Positions 1 through 11,100 of a stretch of 35,703 bases of DNA are shown in pieces. Each line of letters starts with the position of its first letter. Within the stretch, counting starts at the first letter, position 1. This stretch comes from Protostelium mycophagum (Eukaryota > Evosea > Variosea > Protosteliida > Protosteliaceae), in contig MZNV01000452.1 in assembly GCA_002081555.1 (NCBI GenBank), positions 1 to 35,703 on the forward strand, given 5' to 3'. The notes beneath the pieces were generated by a model, which searched no databases, was not told the origin of the DNA, and saw only the letters and a list, made by a program, of their open reading frames with translations. The position numbers and the translations under genes were made by a program.

Positions 1-3000
1 AGAAAATAGTCCATCAGGTACAGATCCTTGCATCTTGTTGTTTGACAGATCTAGCTTTTCTAGTCTGTTCAGGTTACCAATATTAGGTGGTATCACCGCA
101 GTAATGTAGTTGCGTGACAGATCCAGTGTCTGTGCGATATCAATCATCCGAAAATAACTGCACATTCACCTGTATCTGCGTGAGGAAAGTGACAAACGAT
201 ATGTCTGCAGATGTGAGCTGGTTATTGGCCAGATTCAAAATGGTCAATTGAAGTAGTGAGCTCAAGAAGACAGGTATATCGCCGTTAACGTGGTTTCCCG
301 CCGGGGTTCCCTAGTTCGGTGGAAACCCCCCATCGCGGGGGGAGAGGAATACCCTTTCCGTCGGGGGTACCCCTCTCGTGAGGCTTTGCAGAGCTGGTGT
401 CCTGATGATTTCAGAGAGTATTTTCATGAGAAATCACCTCTCATAAGAGAATAGTGCCATGATTGAACCACTGAGATCGTTGCTTTGGATGTGGCAATCT
501 GTCATGAAAGGCCAAGTCCGGACAGTTGAAAATGACATCACACTTGGTGGCTGTTTGACTTTAAAACAAATCCTGTTCATTTTACTCACTTGCGAGTCCT
601 CAAAGAGATTATGCGATCCGTTAAAGAAGACGATGTTCGAAGGCAGCTGCCAGAATACTTTGTTACTAAACTGGTTGTTGGAAATGTCCAAATAATACAA
701 CCGGCTGTTTACGTTTGACACCCACTGATTGTCAAAAATAGCACCTGAAAACATGTTGTTGGACACGTCCATCTATGTGATTTAGTGTTGGAAGGTGTAT
801 ATATACTTACTGTGAGAATATTAGACATTTGGTGCACACAGGAAAGCCCCCCGCTGAATTTGTTATGGCTAATATCCAAAACTAATATTGAACGGAAATC
901 TATAAAAGGCATATCGACCTCTCCGGATAGATTGTTGTTTGCAAGAGATAATCTTGTGACTGCTCACATCAGGGTTATTTCAACTCTTGAGAGGTACTCA
1001 CGGAGCGTGCAATATCTAAGAGTATCTACTGTCCCGGACAGGTTGTTATCATTTAGCAACAACTCTGAGAGAGCAAAAGTCCCCGAGAAGTCCGGCATAT
1101 TTCCTGTGAACTGATTTGCGCTGAGTTTGACTTTCTGAAGTTGACTCATGGCTGTAAAAATGTTTGGGATCTGTAGATGTCATCCCGTTGTCTTTAAGAT
1201 ACACTCACACTGCCAGAAAGAAAGTTGTTAGACAGGTCTAACTCGATGAGACTCGTCAATAATGACATGTTTGGGAAAATATATCCTTCTAGTGAATTGC
1301 CTGACAAGTATAACTTTTGCATGCCGACTGGCATTTCCGGTATATTTCCGCCCAATTGATTGTAGCTCAAAGACAGCGCTGCAATCTGTCAAGGTCAGAA
1401 GATGCTTCGATCTAATGACAAAGATTGGATCCCACTAGAATAAATAAACTCAAAGGAATTATTTTGGTAGTTTTAGTCAGGCACAATAAATCAAGTATTA
1501 TGCTCACATTTTCCAGGTGAGATAGCGATGGAATGGCCCCGGTGAGTAAGTTCGCAGACAAATCCATCTCAACAAGCGCGCTCGCTGATGTGGGAAGCAC
1601 GACTGGCCCGGTCAAGAGATTGTTGCTCAGATCTATCTATTCAGACATCGTTTCACATCGATGAGACTCACATAACCGTTGCAAATTGGGCAGGTCCAAA
1701 AGGTGTTGAGGTATCTATACCCGTCAATCTATGTCCATGAAAATACCATACCTCTCCCGTTATGTGGTTTCTGGAGAGTACAATCTGTTCAATACTGCTG
1801 AGGCTCTTCCAATGAGGGATCTCACCATCAAGTTGATTATAACTTAGATCAAGATAGATGAGTGACGAATGGTTGGATAGCGGGGGAAGACTTCCTGTCA
1901 GCTGGTTGCCATAGAAGCTGACCTGAATTGATCAGTGATGATTGTCTCGAAAACGTTACGGATTGCAAAAGACTCCAATTCTCCATATCAGGAAGAGGTC
2001 CGGTGAATCTATTGGACTCAAAATGCACCTGAACTAATGTCAAAAAGGCTTTTTTGTATAATGTGAATGCCTTTTTTAAGCTTGTACAATTGCTTATATC
2101 TGGCGGGAGCATCCCAGTGAATTTGGAGACAGTTAAATATATCTCGCTTAGTTTTTTCAGGTTAGAGAATGATTTTGGCATGGACGTCATGTATGTGAAT
2201 GAAAAGTCCACATATTCCAGTGATACGGCCTCGTTTATTGAGTCAGGGATTCCACCTGAAGAAATTTTGTTGATCATTTTTGTTTAGAAGTCAAGCCCCA
2301 CCTGAGATTTTATTGTTCGCTAGTTCAAAATAAAATAACTCGGTCATATTGTGAAACTCGAAGCAGTTTCCGGTCAATCTGGAAGGTTGTCGATGAGATA
2401 TTATTGTGTGGTCAACAAGTCCTTACGACGAGCCAGCGATGCTGAAAATTCTCAAATCGGTGGACGCTGAGAAGTCAGGAAGTAGGCCGTTCAAGTTGTT
2501 GCCGCCCGCCGCAAAAACCTTCAATTTAGACCAATTTCTCAGCAGCGGACTGAGTGCATCAAAGTGGTTATTCCTGATGTCGAACCAAATCATCTCTGTG
2601 AGATTACCAAAACTATCAGGCACCTGCCATATTTTAATCCAACATATCTTAGACACAAAATGAATAAAAATGGATCACCCCGCCACTGAATTGGTTCACA
2701 TGTAATGTAAGAGTCTGGAGTTGCGGTATAGCAACAGGCCAGATGTCAGGAAGTGAGCCTGACACTCTGTTCACTCCCAAATCTATCTCTACCAGATGAG
2801 CGAAATTCCAGGCTGTAAATGTGGTGGGTAAAACTCCAAATAAATTGTTGTCGTGCAAGTTGAGAGAGATGACGAAACCTGAACGGATCAGATGATTGTG
2901 TGAACCTTGAACATTACCGAAATCATCGCAGGTGATGCCATCATAAAGACAGTAGTCAGTATTTGTCAAGTTCCACTGCCGCCCCCAACTCACGCCTGCA

Positions 3001-3155
3001 TCATATTTAGTCAGACCTTCTCAACATGACTGAAGATGATACTGCTCACCATCGAGAGCTGAGTACAGTTCTTGAATTGCATCCGATTCTTCTTGTCTGT
3101 ACCCGAGAACTATTGCACACAAAGTTAAGAAGAAAGCAATGAGCTTCCGTGCCAT
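1..3155 (-). CDS. Secreted plant-type LRR protein (3' end outside window)
   Basis: Probable extracellular leucine-rich-repeat protein or ectodomain of a receptor. The ATG at 3155 opens a signal peptide (MARKLIAFFLTLCAIVLG). An N-cap like plant LRRNT follows (WGRQWNLTNTDYCLYDGITC), then many LxxLxLxxNxLxGxIP repeats. Exons, 5' to 3' on the minus strand: 3155-3050, 2995-2679, 2623-2427, 2378-2302, 2255-2071, 2028-1960, 1922-1752, 1714-1672, 1632-1508, 1385-1209, 1170-998, 952-811, 772-586, 498-438, 401-371, 310-170, 129-1. These give 777 in-frame codons. The intron at 2070-2029 starts with GC. It is 42 nt, so it could also be read through as 14 extra residues. The 60-nt intron at 370-311 is unusually GC-rich. 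No membrane segment or kinase is visible in the part seen, so soluble and receptor forms cannot be told apart. Boundaries near 586, 371 and 310 are the least certain. Confidence 0.85.
300..384. repeat. GC-rich, hairpin-rich segment inside the LRR gene
   Basis: About 85 bp of C- and G-runs sits in an otherwise AT-balanced gene. Several arms can pair: cccccc/gggggg around 327-341, ggggttcc/ggaacccc-like arms, and ggggtacccc at 366-373. On the minus strand it contains a GT...AG interval (370-311) whose removal keeps the frame, but the flanking exon codons add about five residues to one LRR. It may be a recent insertion that supplied its own intron. Confidence 0.4.
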
Positions 3156-3474
3156 GGTGTGAGGCCGGAAAGAGACTCTCCCAGACACCCACAACCGCCC
3201 TGGTGTTTTGAGCCTTCGTTTTGCGACGTTCTGACGTGCATTTCCGTGTGGATACACGATTGTGGATTAGACTTGAAATTTGGGAAAAGACAGGTTCCTA
3301 ACAAGATGGAAGAGATATTTATTTACACATATGTCTCTTAAAACCCGCAAAACAGTGGGAATTTGAGTCCGTTGCACAATATCCATTGTCAGACAGCGAA
3401 ATGGTTCATTAAAAAAGGGATCAACACCATGAAAGGGCAAAAGTTTTGGCAAAAGAGTGTCAAAAAATTTAAAA
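3156..3474. other. Spacer between LRR gene and tRNA
   Basis: This is presumably the promoter region of the minus-strand LRR gene. Short open frames run through it on both strands, but none has a recognisable motif or convincing splice sites. I see no repeats here. Confidence 0.5.
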
Positions 3475-3556
3475 CGACACCTACAGGACTCGAACCTGTG
3501 CTCCCGAAGGAAGTAGATTTCTAGTCTACCGCCATAACCAACTCGGCCAAGGTGTC
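3475..3556 (-). tRNA. tRNA-Ser (anticodon AGA)
   Basis: Minus-strand cloverleaf of 82 nt. The acceptor stem GACACCT pairs with AGGTGTC, and discriminator G precedes the encoded 3' end (no CCA). The anticodon stem-loop reads GACTAGAAATC with loop CTAGAAA, giving anticodon AGA. There is a long variable arm as expected for class II tRNA-Ser, and a T-arm with GGTTCGAGTCC. No intron is seen. A truncated copy of its 5' part lies about 195 bp away. Confidence 0.95.
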
Positions 3557-3910
3557 TATGATGACGAGATGCGTCGGTTGGTATGTACTGTATCTAGCGC
3601 CAACCATCCTCTCAAATTTTACAAAGATCAACGTTGCTCTTTGTGTAAATCATTCATGTCAATTAAATTTCTATTTTTGGTGCAATATTTTCAAAATATA
3701 ATCAATCTCACTTTTTCTGGGCATCGCCATAACCAACTCGGCCAAGGTGTCTGTGATGACCACCATGACATCTACTGTCACGCGTTTGTTCACAAGTATT
3801 TCCCCTACCGTCAATCATCATCTCAAATTTTACAAAGATCAATGTTGTTCATATTATCATACATGTCAATATTTTTAGAATATAATCAATCTCACTTTTT
3901 CTGGGCATTT
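3530..3910. repeat. Diverged tandem duplication carrying tRNA 5' sequence
   Basis: Two roughly 190-bp units in direct orientation. Each begins with the 5' part of the tRNA-Ser (gccataaccaactcggccaa) and ends in a shared tail that includes ctcaaattttacaaagatca and aatctcactttttctgggca. The middles have diverged. It reads as a tandem duplication whose left breakpoint was inside the tRNA gene. Confidence 0.75.
3725..3751 (-). pseudogene. Truncated tRNA-Ser copy (5' 27 nt)
   Basis: These 27 nt match the 5' acceptor strand and D-arm of the tRNA-Ser at 3475-3556. The anticodon, variable and T arms are absent, so it cannot fold as a tRNA. It is part of the surrounding tandem duplication. Confidence 0.8.
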
Positions 3911-4442
3911 AATATGACTGACCTTCACCAAACACCCTTCTGGCCAACTGCTTGAGATCTATATCGACCATCCTCTTCCTTTCACCGGAAATAATCTGCT
4001 TGCAGGTTAAGACGTGTCGTGGGCGAGGAGACCAAATGAGACGGGTTAGTGACTAATGTATAGACCTGCAGTCTGACTCGCTCTCGTTAACATAACGTGA
4101 CTCGATTTTGGAGTCACGGTAGCTTACCGTGCGGGAGTCAACTGCAGGGCTTTACCCCTAAATAAAAATATGAAACTGTGAAACGCTCACCAACGTCCAC
4201 AGACTTCTTTGACGAAACGTGTGCAATATCGCACCAAGCCCCACTCACATACCCCATCTGTATGAAGCTGCTCTGAGCACATAAAAGCTCACAAAGAATT
4301 TCAAACTGATCACTGGCAAACGTCAGTACAGATGCAATCAATTGCTGTACAATCTCCTCGTCCTGAATATTTCAGCTTGTGATTTTTTTAAATTGAAATT
4401 TTTCCCGCCAAAAGACAAAAGACAATGTTTTTTGAATATTGA
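3911..4442. other. Spacer with hairpins and a weak minus-strand exon candidate
   Basis: 4097-4117 is a perfect inverted repeat (gtgactc, 7-nt loop, gagtcac). It is followed at 4115-4131 by the palindrome-like cacggtagcttaccgtg, one of the recurring CGGTAA/TTACCG hairpins. On the minus strand, about 4365-4180 stays open (DEEIVQQLIASVLTFASDQF and on) after a plausible ATTCAG acceptor and before a GTGAGC donor. I do not recognise the peptide and could not connect it to a start. Confidence 0.35.
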
Positions 4443-4719
4443 CCGAAGCAGCGTCTTGATCAGTGGGAAGAATCGGGCAGACGCAGATGCAGTGTAGAAT
4501 GACAATAAAAAACATGTGATACAGGTGATGACATTGGCTCACCATCCATGTGATCCGTATGACTTTTTCCCTTTTTGTTCCGAAGCAGCGTCTTGATCAG
4601 TGGGAAGAATCGGGCAGACGCAGATGCAGTGTAGAATGACAATAAAAAACATGTGATACGGGTGCTGTGATGACATTGGCTCACCATCCATGATCCGTAT
4701 GACTTTTTCCCTTTTTGTT
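4443..4719. repeat. Tandem direct repeat, two copies of about 137-140 bp
   Basis: Copy 1 (4443-4579) and copy 2 (4580-4719) both start ccgaagcagcgtcttgatca and both end in a ctttttgtt tract. They differ by a few bases, a ctgtg insertion and a tg deletion. On the minus strand each unit could hold a short exon (TLLRNKKGKSHTDHMDG) between an ATCAAG acceptor and a GTGAGC donor, so the repeat may duplicate an exon plus intron. No homology was recognised. Confidence 0.9.
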
Positions 4720-5022
4720 ACTTCTACATTCTTCAAAGCGGCCGACTGCATCTTTCTTCCATCATTGCTGGTCGAAAATCTTCGTCTTTTTTCCTTTCAA
4801 TCCAGTAGGAATCATGATGGTGGGATTAATGTACCTCTTTGAAGCACCAACATTTGTTACCTTTGAAGACAGGAGAATGATGGCGTTAGAGATTGATTCC
4901 ACCCACGTCTTTAAAGAAATTGTAAAGATCTTCGAACTGTCCCATCACAAGAGAAGACATTTATGCTGACCAAACGGTCTAAATTTCTGACACAAACGAA
5001 ATAAATTTTTTGAAAGATTGAT
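4720..5022. other. Spacer with competing open frames
   Basis: Both strands stay open through about 4800-4970: the plus strand reads FEAPTFVTFEDRRMMALEID and on, the minus strand KTWVESISNAIILLSSK and on. Neither has a recognised motif, so I assign no gene. Either could be an exon of a gene overlapping the neighbouring repeat. Confidence 0.25.
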
Positions 5023-5110
5023 TTATTTGCTGCATCCGTTTCTGAACTCTTCATCAGTACAAAACCAAAGCTCCTTCCAAAAACTAAGGGGTGGGTGGTC
5101 AGGTGTCTCC
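5023..5110 (-). CDS. Candidate terminal exon of an unrecognised minus-strand gene
   Basis: A TCCTCAG acceptor at about 5111 opens an exon that reads ETPDHPPLSFWKELWFCTDE and EFRNGCSK. The stop codon at 5023-5025 is embedded in an AAATAAA poly(A)-type signal, the same compact 3' end seen in several confident genes here. Upstream on the minus strand, short open stretches up to about 5300 (for example TYRPLVTREERIILIK) could be further exons, but no joined frame could be established. Function unknown. Confidence 0.3.
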
Positions 5111-5663
5111 CTGAGGAATGACAATGACTCCTGTTATCTCTGTAGTGAGCGATTCAACAAAGTATTTGGAAAACTAATCTATTTGATAAGAATAATGCGT
5201 TCCTCTCGTGACCAAAGGGCGGTATGTTTTGTTGTTGATTGCCGCAAGTCGTTGGTGTTGTGAATTTCGAATCTTCGTAACTTTTTGGATGTTATTTGCT
5301 ATGGAGCTTCTTCACATTTTCTACTTCAAAAGTTGCATCTTGGTGATGTACTTGTTTCATTGCGGTGTTGAACTTTCCATTTGCATTGATGTCAGAGGAT
5401 AAATAGTTCACCTAAAACGACTTTGTTGTTGTCTGCTTTCCTTATTGTCTTTGTGCCTGTTCAAGAAGCACGAACCACGAACAAAGAAACACTGACGCCA
5501 TTCCTTCGCTGAAATCGGAAAAGCACTTCTACAACGACCAACGGTGCATCATTGACCATATCTTTTCCCTTCCGCAAGCACATAAGGTTCGTCTTCACAT
5601 CATTCCGCGCTTTTAGACGTGATCTTTACGACATCAATTCTAGATGCCTAAATAAATAAATAG
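5111..5663. other. Spacer and upstream region of the EF-hand gene
   Basis: Short plus-strand open frames run to about 5402 without known motifs. 5400-5663 looks non-coding and should include the EF-hand gene promoter and 5' UTR. The ATG follows the AT-rich tract aataaataaatag. One CTACAACG word occurs near 5530. Confidence 0.4.
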
Positions 5664-7128
5664 ATGTACGGAAATCCAGCTGGCGCTCCCCAAGGTATGT
5701 CTATTACGCAACCTCTCATCTTTCATCTCATTATTTACAGGTCAACCTCGTGAGTTTCTTTCTCAGCTCTCATTTTCTTCATCTGACGTCGTCTCGATAT
5801 GATTTTGATGATTAAAAAATGCAGCCGCAGGACAACCAGGATATGGTTATGCACCCCAAGGACAGCCTCAATCATATGGACAGCCACCCGCTGCCCAGGG
5901 CTACCCTCCACAACAAGGTCAAACCCAAGGATATGGCCAAGGAGTTCTTCCTCCACAACAAGGAGGTCAACAGGCTTATGGACAGCAGCCCCAATCATAT
6001 GGACAGCAGCCTCAATCATATGGACAGCCCCCAGCTGCCCAGGGCTACCCTCCACAACAAGGTCAGGTCAAACCTGGACAACCACAGACTTACGGCCAGC
6101 CCCCCGCCGGTCAGGGCTACCCACCCCAATCTCAGGGTTACCCTCAACAAGGTCAGGGCTACCCACCCCAGGGACAACCCCCCGCTAGCCAAGGCTACCC
6201 ACCTCAAGGGTATCCCCCCCAGGGACAACCCCCCGCCGGTCAGGGCTACCCACCCCAGGGATACCCTCCTCAACCTCAGGGTTACGCACAGCCCGGTCAA
6301 CCCCCAGTTACGGGTGTTCAGGCGAAGGGTTACCCTGCACCTGGATACGGTGCTCCAGTAGGCTATGGAGCCCCTCAGGCTTATCCTCCAGCAGTCGGAG
6401 CTTACCCCCCTTATGGTAATTTATTTTATTATTTCCCGCCATTTCATGCCAAAATTTTATCAAGAGCAAATCCACCATTTTCCTGCTGAAATCCAGAGAA
6501 AACTCATCGAAATTTCAGCTGCCCCAGTCTCTTACCCCCCTCAACCCGCCTACGGTGCCCCCATGGCCTACCCCCAGGCTGGGTACACCCAGACTACAAC
6601 GACCTCCATGGTCACCGTCCCCCAGACATACGTAAGACAGACTTACTCATACCCCAGCGTCTACAGCGCTCACTCCCCCTTTGTCGTTCCCATCGGAATG
6701 CCTCCTCACATCGTCGCCAAAATGGTAGATTTGAATTTTGAAAAACCGTTTTGGCGCTAAAAGTCGCAGATGCAAGCTAGTTCCGTGTTCCGCATGTATG
6801 ACACCAACAGAAGTGGAAGTCTTTCCAAGAAAGAGTGGAAGAGGGCGATGAGCCACATGGGGTCAGTCTCGTTGTAGTTTTCCAAATTCTATTTCGATTT
6901 TATTGAGCTTTTTTTAATGATTTTATTGAGAAATCGGATCTACAACGAGATGAAAATTGACGAGTTGTAGATACCACATGCACAAGCACGACCGCAAGAG
7001 ATTATTCCACATGATCGACCGTGACCACTCTGGTTATATTTCCGAGAGAGGTATGTCTACAACGAGACATTATGAAATTTCGCTGAAATTTCACAGAATT
7101 CTGCGAGTACTGGGTCTCCACCCACTAA
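5664..7128 (+). CDS. EF-hand protein with long P/Q/G/Y-rich N-terminus
   Basis: Probable Ca2+-binding protein of 346 residues, like PEF/ALG-2-type proteins with a Pro/Gly/Tyr-rich head. Exons: 5664-5694, 5741-5749, 5825-6415, 6519-6724, 6770-6861, 6971-7050, 7097-7128. Residues about 1-210 are GYPPQGQ-type low-complexity repeats, then a Y/P/T-rich linker. Two EF-hand loops follow: [12 protein letters not shown], and [13 protein letters not shown] split by the last intron. The protein ends CEYWVSTH. Only two EF-hands are seen, fewer than the five of true PEF proteins, so it may be a shortened relative. The 9-nt second exon is optional in frame. The fifth intron carries CTCGTTGTAG and its inverse CTACAACGAG, and ends in GTTGTAG. 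A role in Ca2+-dependent membrane association is inferred from the family. Confidence 0.88.
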
Positions 7129-7298
7129 AAATTGTAAACTATAAATAGAACAATTCATGGAGAATGAAATGTTTATTTTTGTGCGCGGTAATTGAAAGTC
7201 GAAAAAAGCTGCGGTAAGAAACCGCGATATTCACGGTTTGCTTTGTTTCACGAGTTGTAAGATCAAGTCGCGGTGTCGACGGTCTCAAAGTCTCCTCT

Positions 7299-8009
7299 TC
7301 GTTGTTTTTGATGGTATCCTCCTCATCGTCATTTATGGAGGGCATACTGAATGTTGTCTCCTTCACAGGAGAAATTGGATAAAAAAATCAAGTACAAGAA
7401 TTTTAATGAAAGCGAAAACCGAAACTTTGCGGTGGACATCGATGCAATTCGTTGTATTTGATGATATCTTCCTCATCGTCATTTATGGAGGGCATACTCA
7501 ATGTTGTCTCCTTCACCAATTTAATTGGATAAAAAAATCAAGTACAAGAATTTTAATGAAAGCGAAAACCGTAACTTTGCGGTGGACATCGATGCAATGA
7601 ATGCAAACCCCTCAGCCCGCACGTTAATTCCGTGTCAGTTACCGCGGGTCAAAAAATTGCAGTGCCTTGCAGACAGAGAAGTTTCTTCGGAAAGTTTCGT
7701 GTCACGGTTTGGTGGCTGCACAGTTAATCATTCAAGTATAAAATATTATCATACTGAATGTTGTCTCCTTCACAGGAGAAATTGGATAAAAAAATCAAGT
7801 ACAAGAATTTTAATGAAAGCGAAAACCGAAACTTTGCGGTGGACATCGATGCAATGAATGCAAACCCTCAACCCGCACGTTAATTCCGTGTCAGTTACCG
7901 CGGGTCAAAAAATTGCAGTGCCTTGCAGACAGAGAAGTTTCTTCGGAAAGTTTCGTGCCACGGTTTGGTGGCTGCACAGTTAATCATTCAAGTATAAAAT
8001 ATTATCATC
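7299..8009. repeat. Nested tandem duplications, order C-A-C-A'-B-A-B
   Basis: Unit A (about 105 bp, containing gaaattggataaaaaaatca) lies at 7343-7446, 7491-7596 and 7750-7856. Unit C (about 44 bp, tcctcatcgtcatttatgga) lies at 7299-7342 and 7448-7490. Unit B (about 155 bp, cgcacgttaattccgtgtca) lies at 7597-7751 and 7857-8008. So a CA unit was duplicated, and separately an AB unit. Long frames cross the block, but they arise from the repetition and carry no known domain. No gene is called between 7129 and 8186. Confidence 0.9.
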
Positions 8010-8186
8010 CCGTAGAGTACCGTCATTTCAATACCTAATCAAATTCTAAATACTGCTTCTGTGGCTCTTTGTGGTCCGAATACCTTCGGAAAATATCTGC
8101 GGAAAATTGAATCCGTAATATTTCCGTAGTTTTACGCACCTGATTTCTCCGGTACACAAAATCCCAGAAAGACGACAGGTTGAAAG

Positions 8187-11100
8187 ATGGGAGAAGCAGG
8201 AGGTGGAACAGAGCTCACAGACGTCACCCCTCTTCATCTCGCTTACACTTTCATCGGTGGTTACATTGTCTTATTCATCCTTGTGGGATACTTGATCAAG
8301 CAGAGATTATACATCAGTGAAGCGTGTGAGAGGATGATGGATTCGAGATCATCAATTGATTCATTAACCAGTTATTTCGGTTAGCGTTGGTGTGATAATT
8401 GGACCATATGTCGCTAAGTTATTAGTGCCTTCTGATTGGGGAGACGAGTACGAGATAACGCTTGAGATCACAAGAATTGTCATCGGTATTCAAGTGATTG
8501 ATTTCATGATTCATTATTTTTAAATACACCGATTGATCTAAAAAGGTATTGGCTTCTGGAGTCTCATTACCGAGGGCGTATCTTAAAAAAGAATGGAAGT
8601 CAATATTTGTCTTTCTGGGGCCGACTATGCTTTTCATGTGGCTGGTGAGCGGCCTCGGTGTCTGGGTCATCATGCGTGATGTCACCTTTGTAAGTCATCG
8701 CCTCTATCAACCACTTTCAACATTATTCATCCAATCTCATACTCTATAGCTGGAAGCACTTGTCATTGCTGCTTGTGTAGCACCTACAGATCCTGTGAGT
8801 AATCTCTTTCTGTCGATGATCATGCCGATTGACATTGTCCTCTATATCCAAAATAAATATTATACAGTAAAGATATCTCAGAAACAAGATACGACTTATA
8901 AGTATGATATCTTTATGACGTCATCCAAGGTGCTGGCCAGCTCTGTCGTCAAGGGAAAATTCGCAGACGAGCACGTCCCCCCACATCTACAAAATATTCT
9001 TAGTGCTGAGAGGTATGTGTTTATTTATGATGTCAAAGATCTATTTTTAGAACAGCGATTACGTATGAAAATTCCAAGAATTATCGTTTACGATGGTGCG
9101 TTGTAGTGATATCAGATTTACGGCTTCCCAAACTATCATTTTTCTGGCGATTTTTATCTTCAAATTCCACCACCAAATTCCACATCACAATTTCTGTACA
9201 CCAACACGATGACGTCATCACTCACCCCCTCAGCGGGGCAAACGACGGGGCCGGCTACCCCTTTCTATTTTTGGCGATCTACCTCATCCAATACCCCGTG
9301 GGTGAAGCCATCGGAAAGTTTTGCTACCTGACAATACTGTACAGCATTATACTGTCCATTGTAATTGGCGCGATTGCCGGCTACATCGCCAAGAGGCTGC
9401 TCAAATTTGCGGAACAAAAGCAACTGACAGATAAAGAATCTTTTTTCGCCTACGCGGTGGCCTTGGCGGTGAGTGAAATTTCCGGGAAATTTCGGTGAAA
9501 GGTTACAGATTTTTCTGGTGGGGATTGTGAGCCTTTTGGGGTCGGATGACCTTCTCTCTTGCTTTGTTGCCGGCTCCGTATTCGCCTGGGAGTAAGTGAC
9601 GTCATTGTCAAAAATGACATGACATATCAACTGTCACATTTGACATCTCCAGTGATTGGTTCGTCCACAGAAGTGAAGAATCCCACTTCCAAGAGATCAT
9701 TGACAACATCCTCAATCTCTCCGTATTTGTATACATCGGAACCATAATCCCCTGGTCGGACTACAACTCCTCCACTTTAGACATCCAGATATGGAGACTG
9801 TTCTTGCTGTCAGCCTGGGTCATTGTATTGAGACGTCTTCCTTTCGTGGTGGGGGCATATAAGGTGATCCCCGCGGTGAAAACACTCAGAGAGGGTCTTT
9901 TTGCGGGGTGGTTCGGTCCTATAGGTATTATTCACCGTCTACAACTGTGTAGATGAGATGTGGATCGTTGACTCTGAGCAGGAGTTGGGGCGATTTTCTA
10001 TGCGGCTTTGGTGCGGGTTTATTTCACGGAGGTGAGTCGATGGATTTTCCGGGAAATTTCTGAGAAAAATAGAACGAACTTTCCCGGAGAGTTTATGACA
10101 TCGTATTTCCCGTGGTCACGTGGTTAGTACTGACCTCCGTATTAATTCACGGTGTGACTGTACCATTACTGCAGATGGGTAGAAGGGTACGTACATCTCA
10201 TCTACAACAATATTTTCTCCGGAAAACATTGTTATTGATTTTTTTATTACAACATAATCAATACGACGTATTTTTTAACTTTTTTTCGCAAAAAATTAAT
10301 TTTTTTCGTTCTGTGTATTTTGGCGGGAAATCCAAAGATTCAAATTACCTCAACCGTAAATCTATCACCGAAAAGATACATTTAAAACGTCTCCGGCGTT
10401 TCCGTGAACACCACACAAGACAAGCTGGTTCGCATTCTCCGATATCTCTTGTTACTTTCCGGGGATTCTTGTGGCTTACACAAATACGTAAAAACCACAC
10501 CCATAATTGCTGACCTCCAAAACAGGTTAAAAAAAAGGAAGGAAGCATGTTGATGTCAAAGAAGCAGAGGCTAAAAATAGAAGAGGAGCGTAAGTCGGTC
10601 GAGTTGGAGCGAAAGCGGGACTCCTCCATCGATGTGGAGGATGATGATGAGGATCTCAGAACTTCCAAGAAAAAGAGGAGAGAACAGCTGGAAAAGTCGC
10701 GGAAAACTCTGGCCGAAGTGTCAGATGCAGATGCGACATCTGATGATGCGGAGGAAATGGAAGATGAGGACAGCGAGGGTGAATATGTGAGTGATGATGT
10801 GGCATGATATGGAGAATCCGTTGAAATTTCAAGGTACGTAGGGGTGGTGAGACTACAACGGAGGCGGCAGACAGAATCAGGAGAGGAATTCAAGGTATTT
10901 TTTCACAAAAAATCATTATTTTGAGTCACGGTTTACTGACGTGAGATCACGTTAAGCAACCGCGAAGAACGTACGTTGTATAGTTCTGACGTGTACAGAG
11001 AAGAGAAACATGTTGTTTTACAAAGAGGGGGATAAGATGATTATTGAAGACCCGAAGACCGGGAACGTGAGGGTCTTCAAGGAGAGAAGAGATATCATAG

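Noticed and set aside
4443-4719. Direct repeats considered as a CRISPR-like or element-end structure
   Set aside because: There are only two long adjacent copies, with no spacers, terminal inverted repeats or target-site duplication. A plain tandem duplication explains them.
5735-6300. Long open frames on both strands over the P/Q/G/Y repeat region of the EF-hand gene
   Set aside because: They are produced by the periodic codons of the real exon (5825-6415). They lack splice support and have no recognisable domains.
10190-10525. Possible extra antiporter exon (an open frame with NTTQDKLVRIL and LHKYVKTTPIIADLQ)
   Set aside because: It is open, but adding it breaks the phase between the flanking exons. 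The 339-nt intron without it joins in phase 0, so it was left out pending transcript data.
10345-10893. 182-codon serine-rich minus-strand frame
   Set aside because: It is antisense to the acidic, lysine-rich antiporter tail. Its Ser runs are the complement of Glu/Asp codons.
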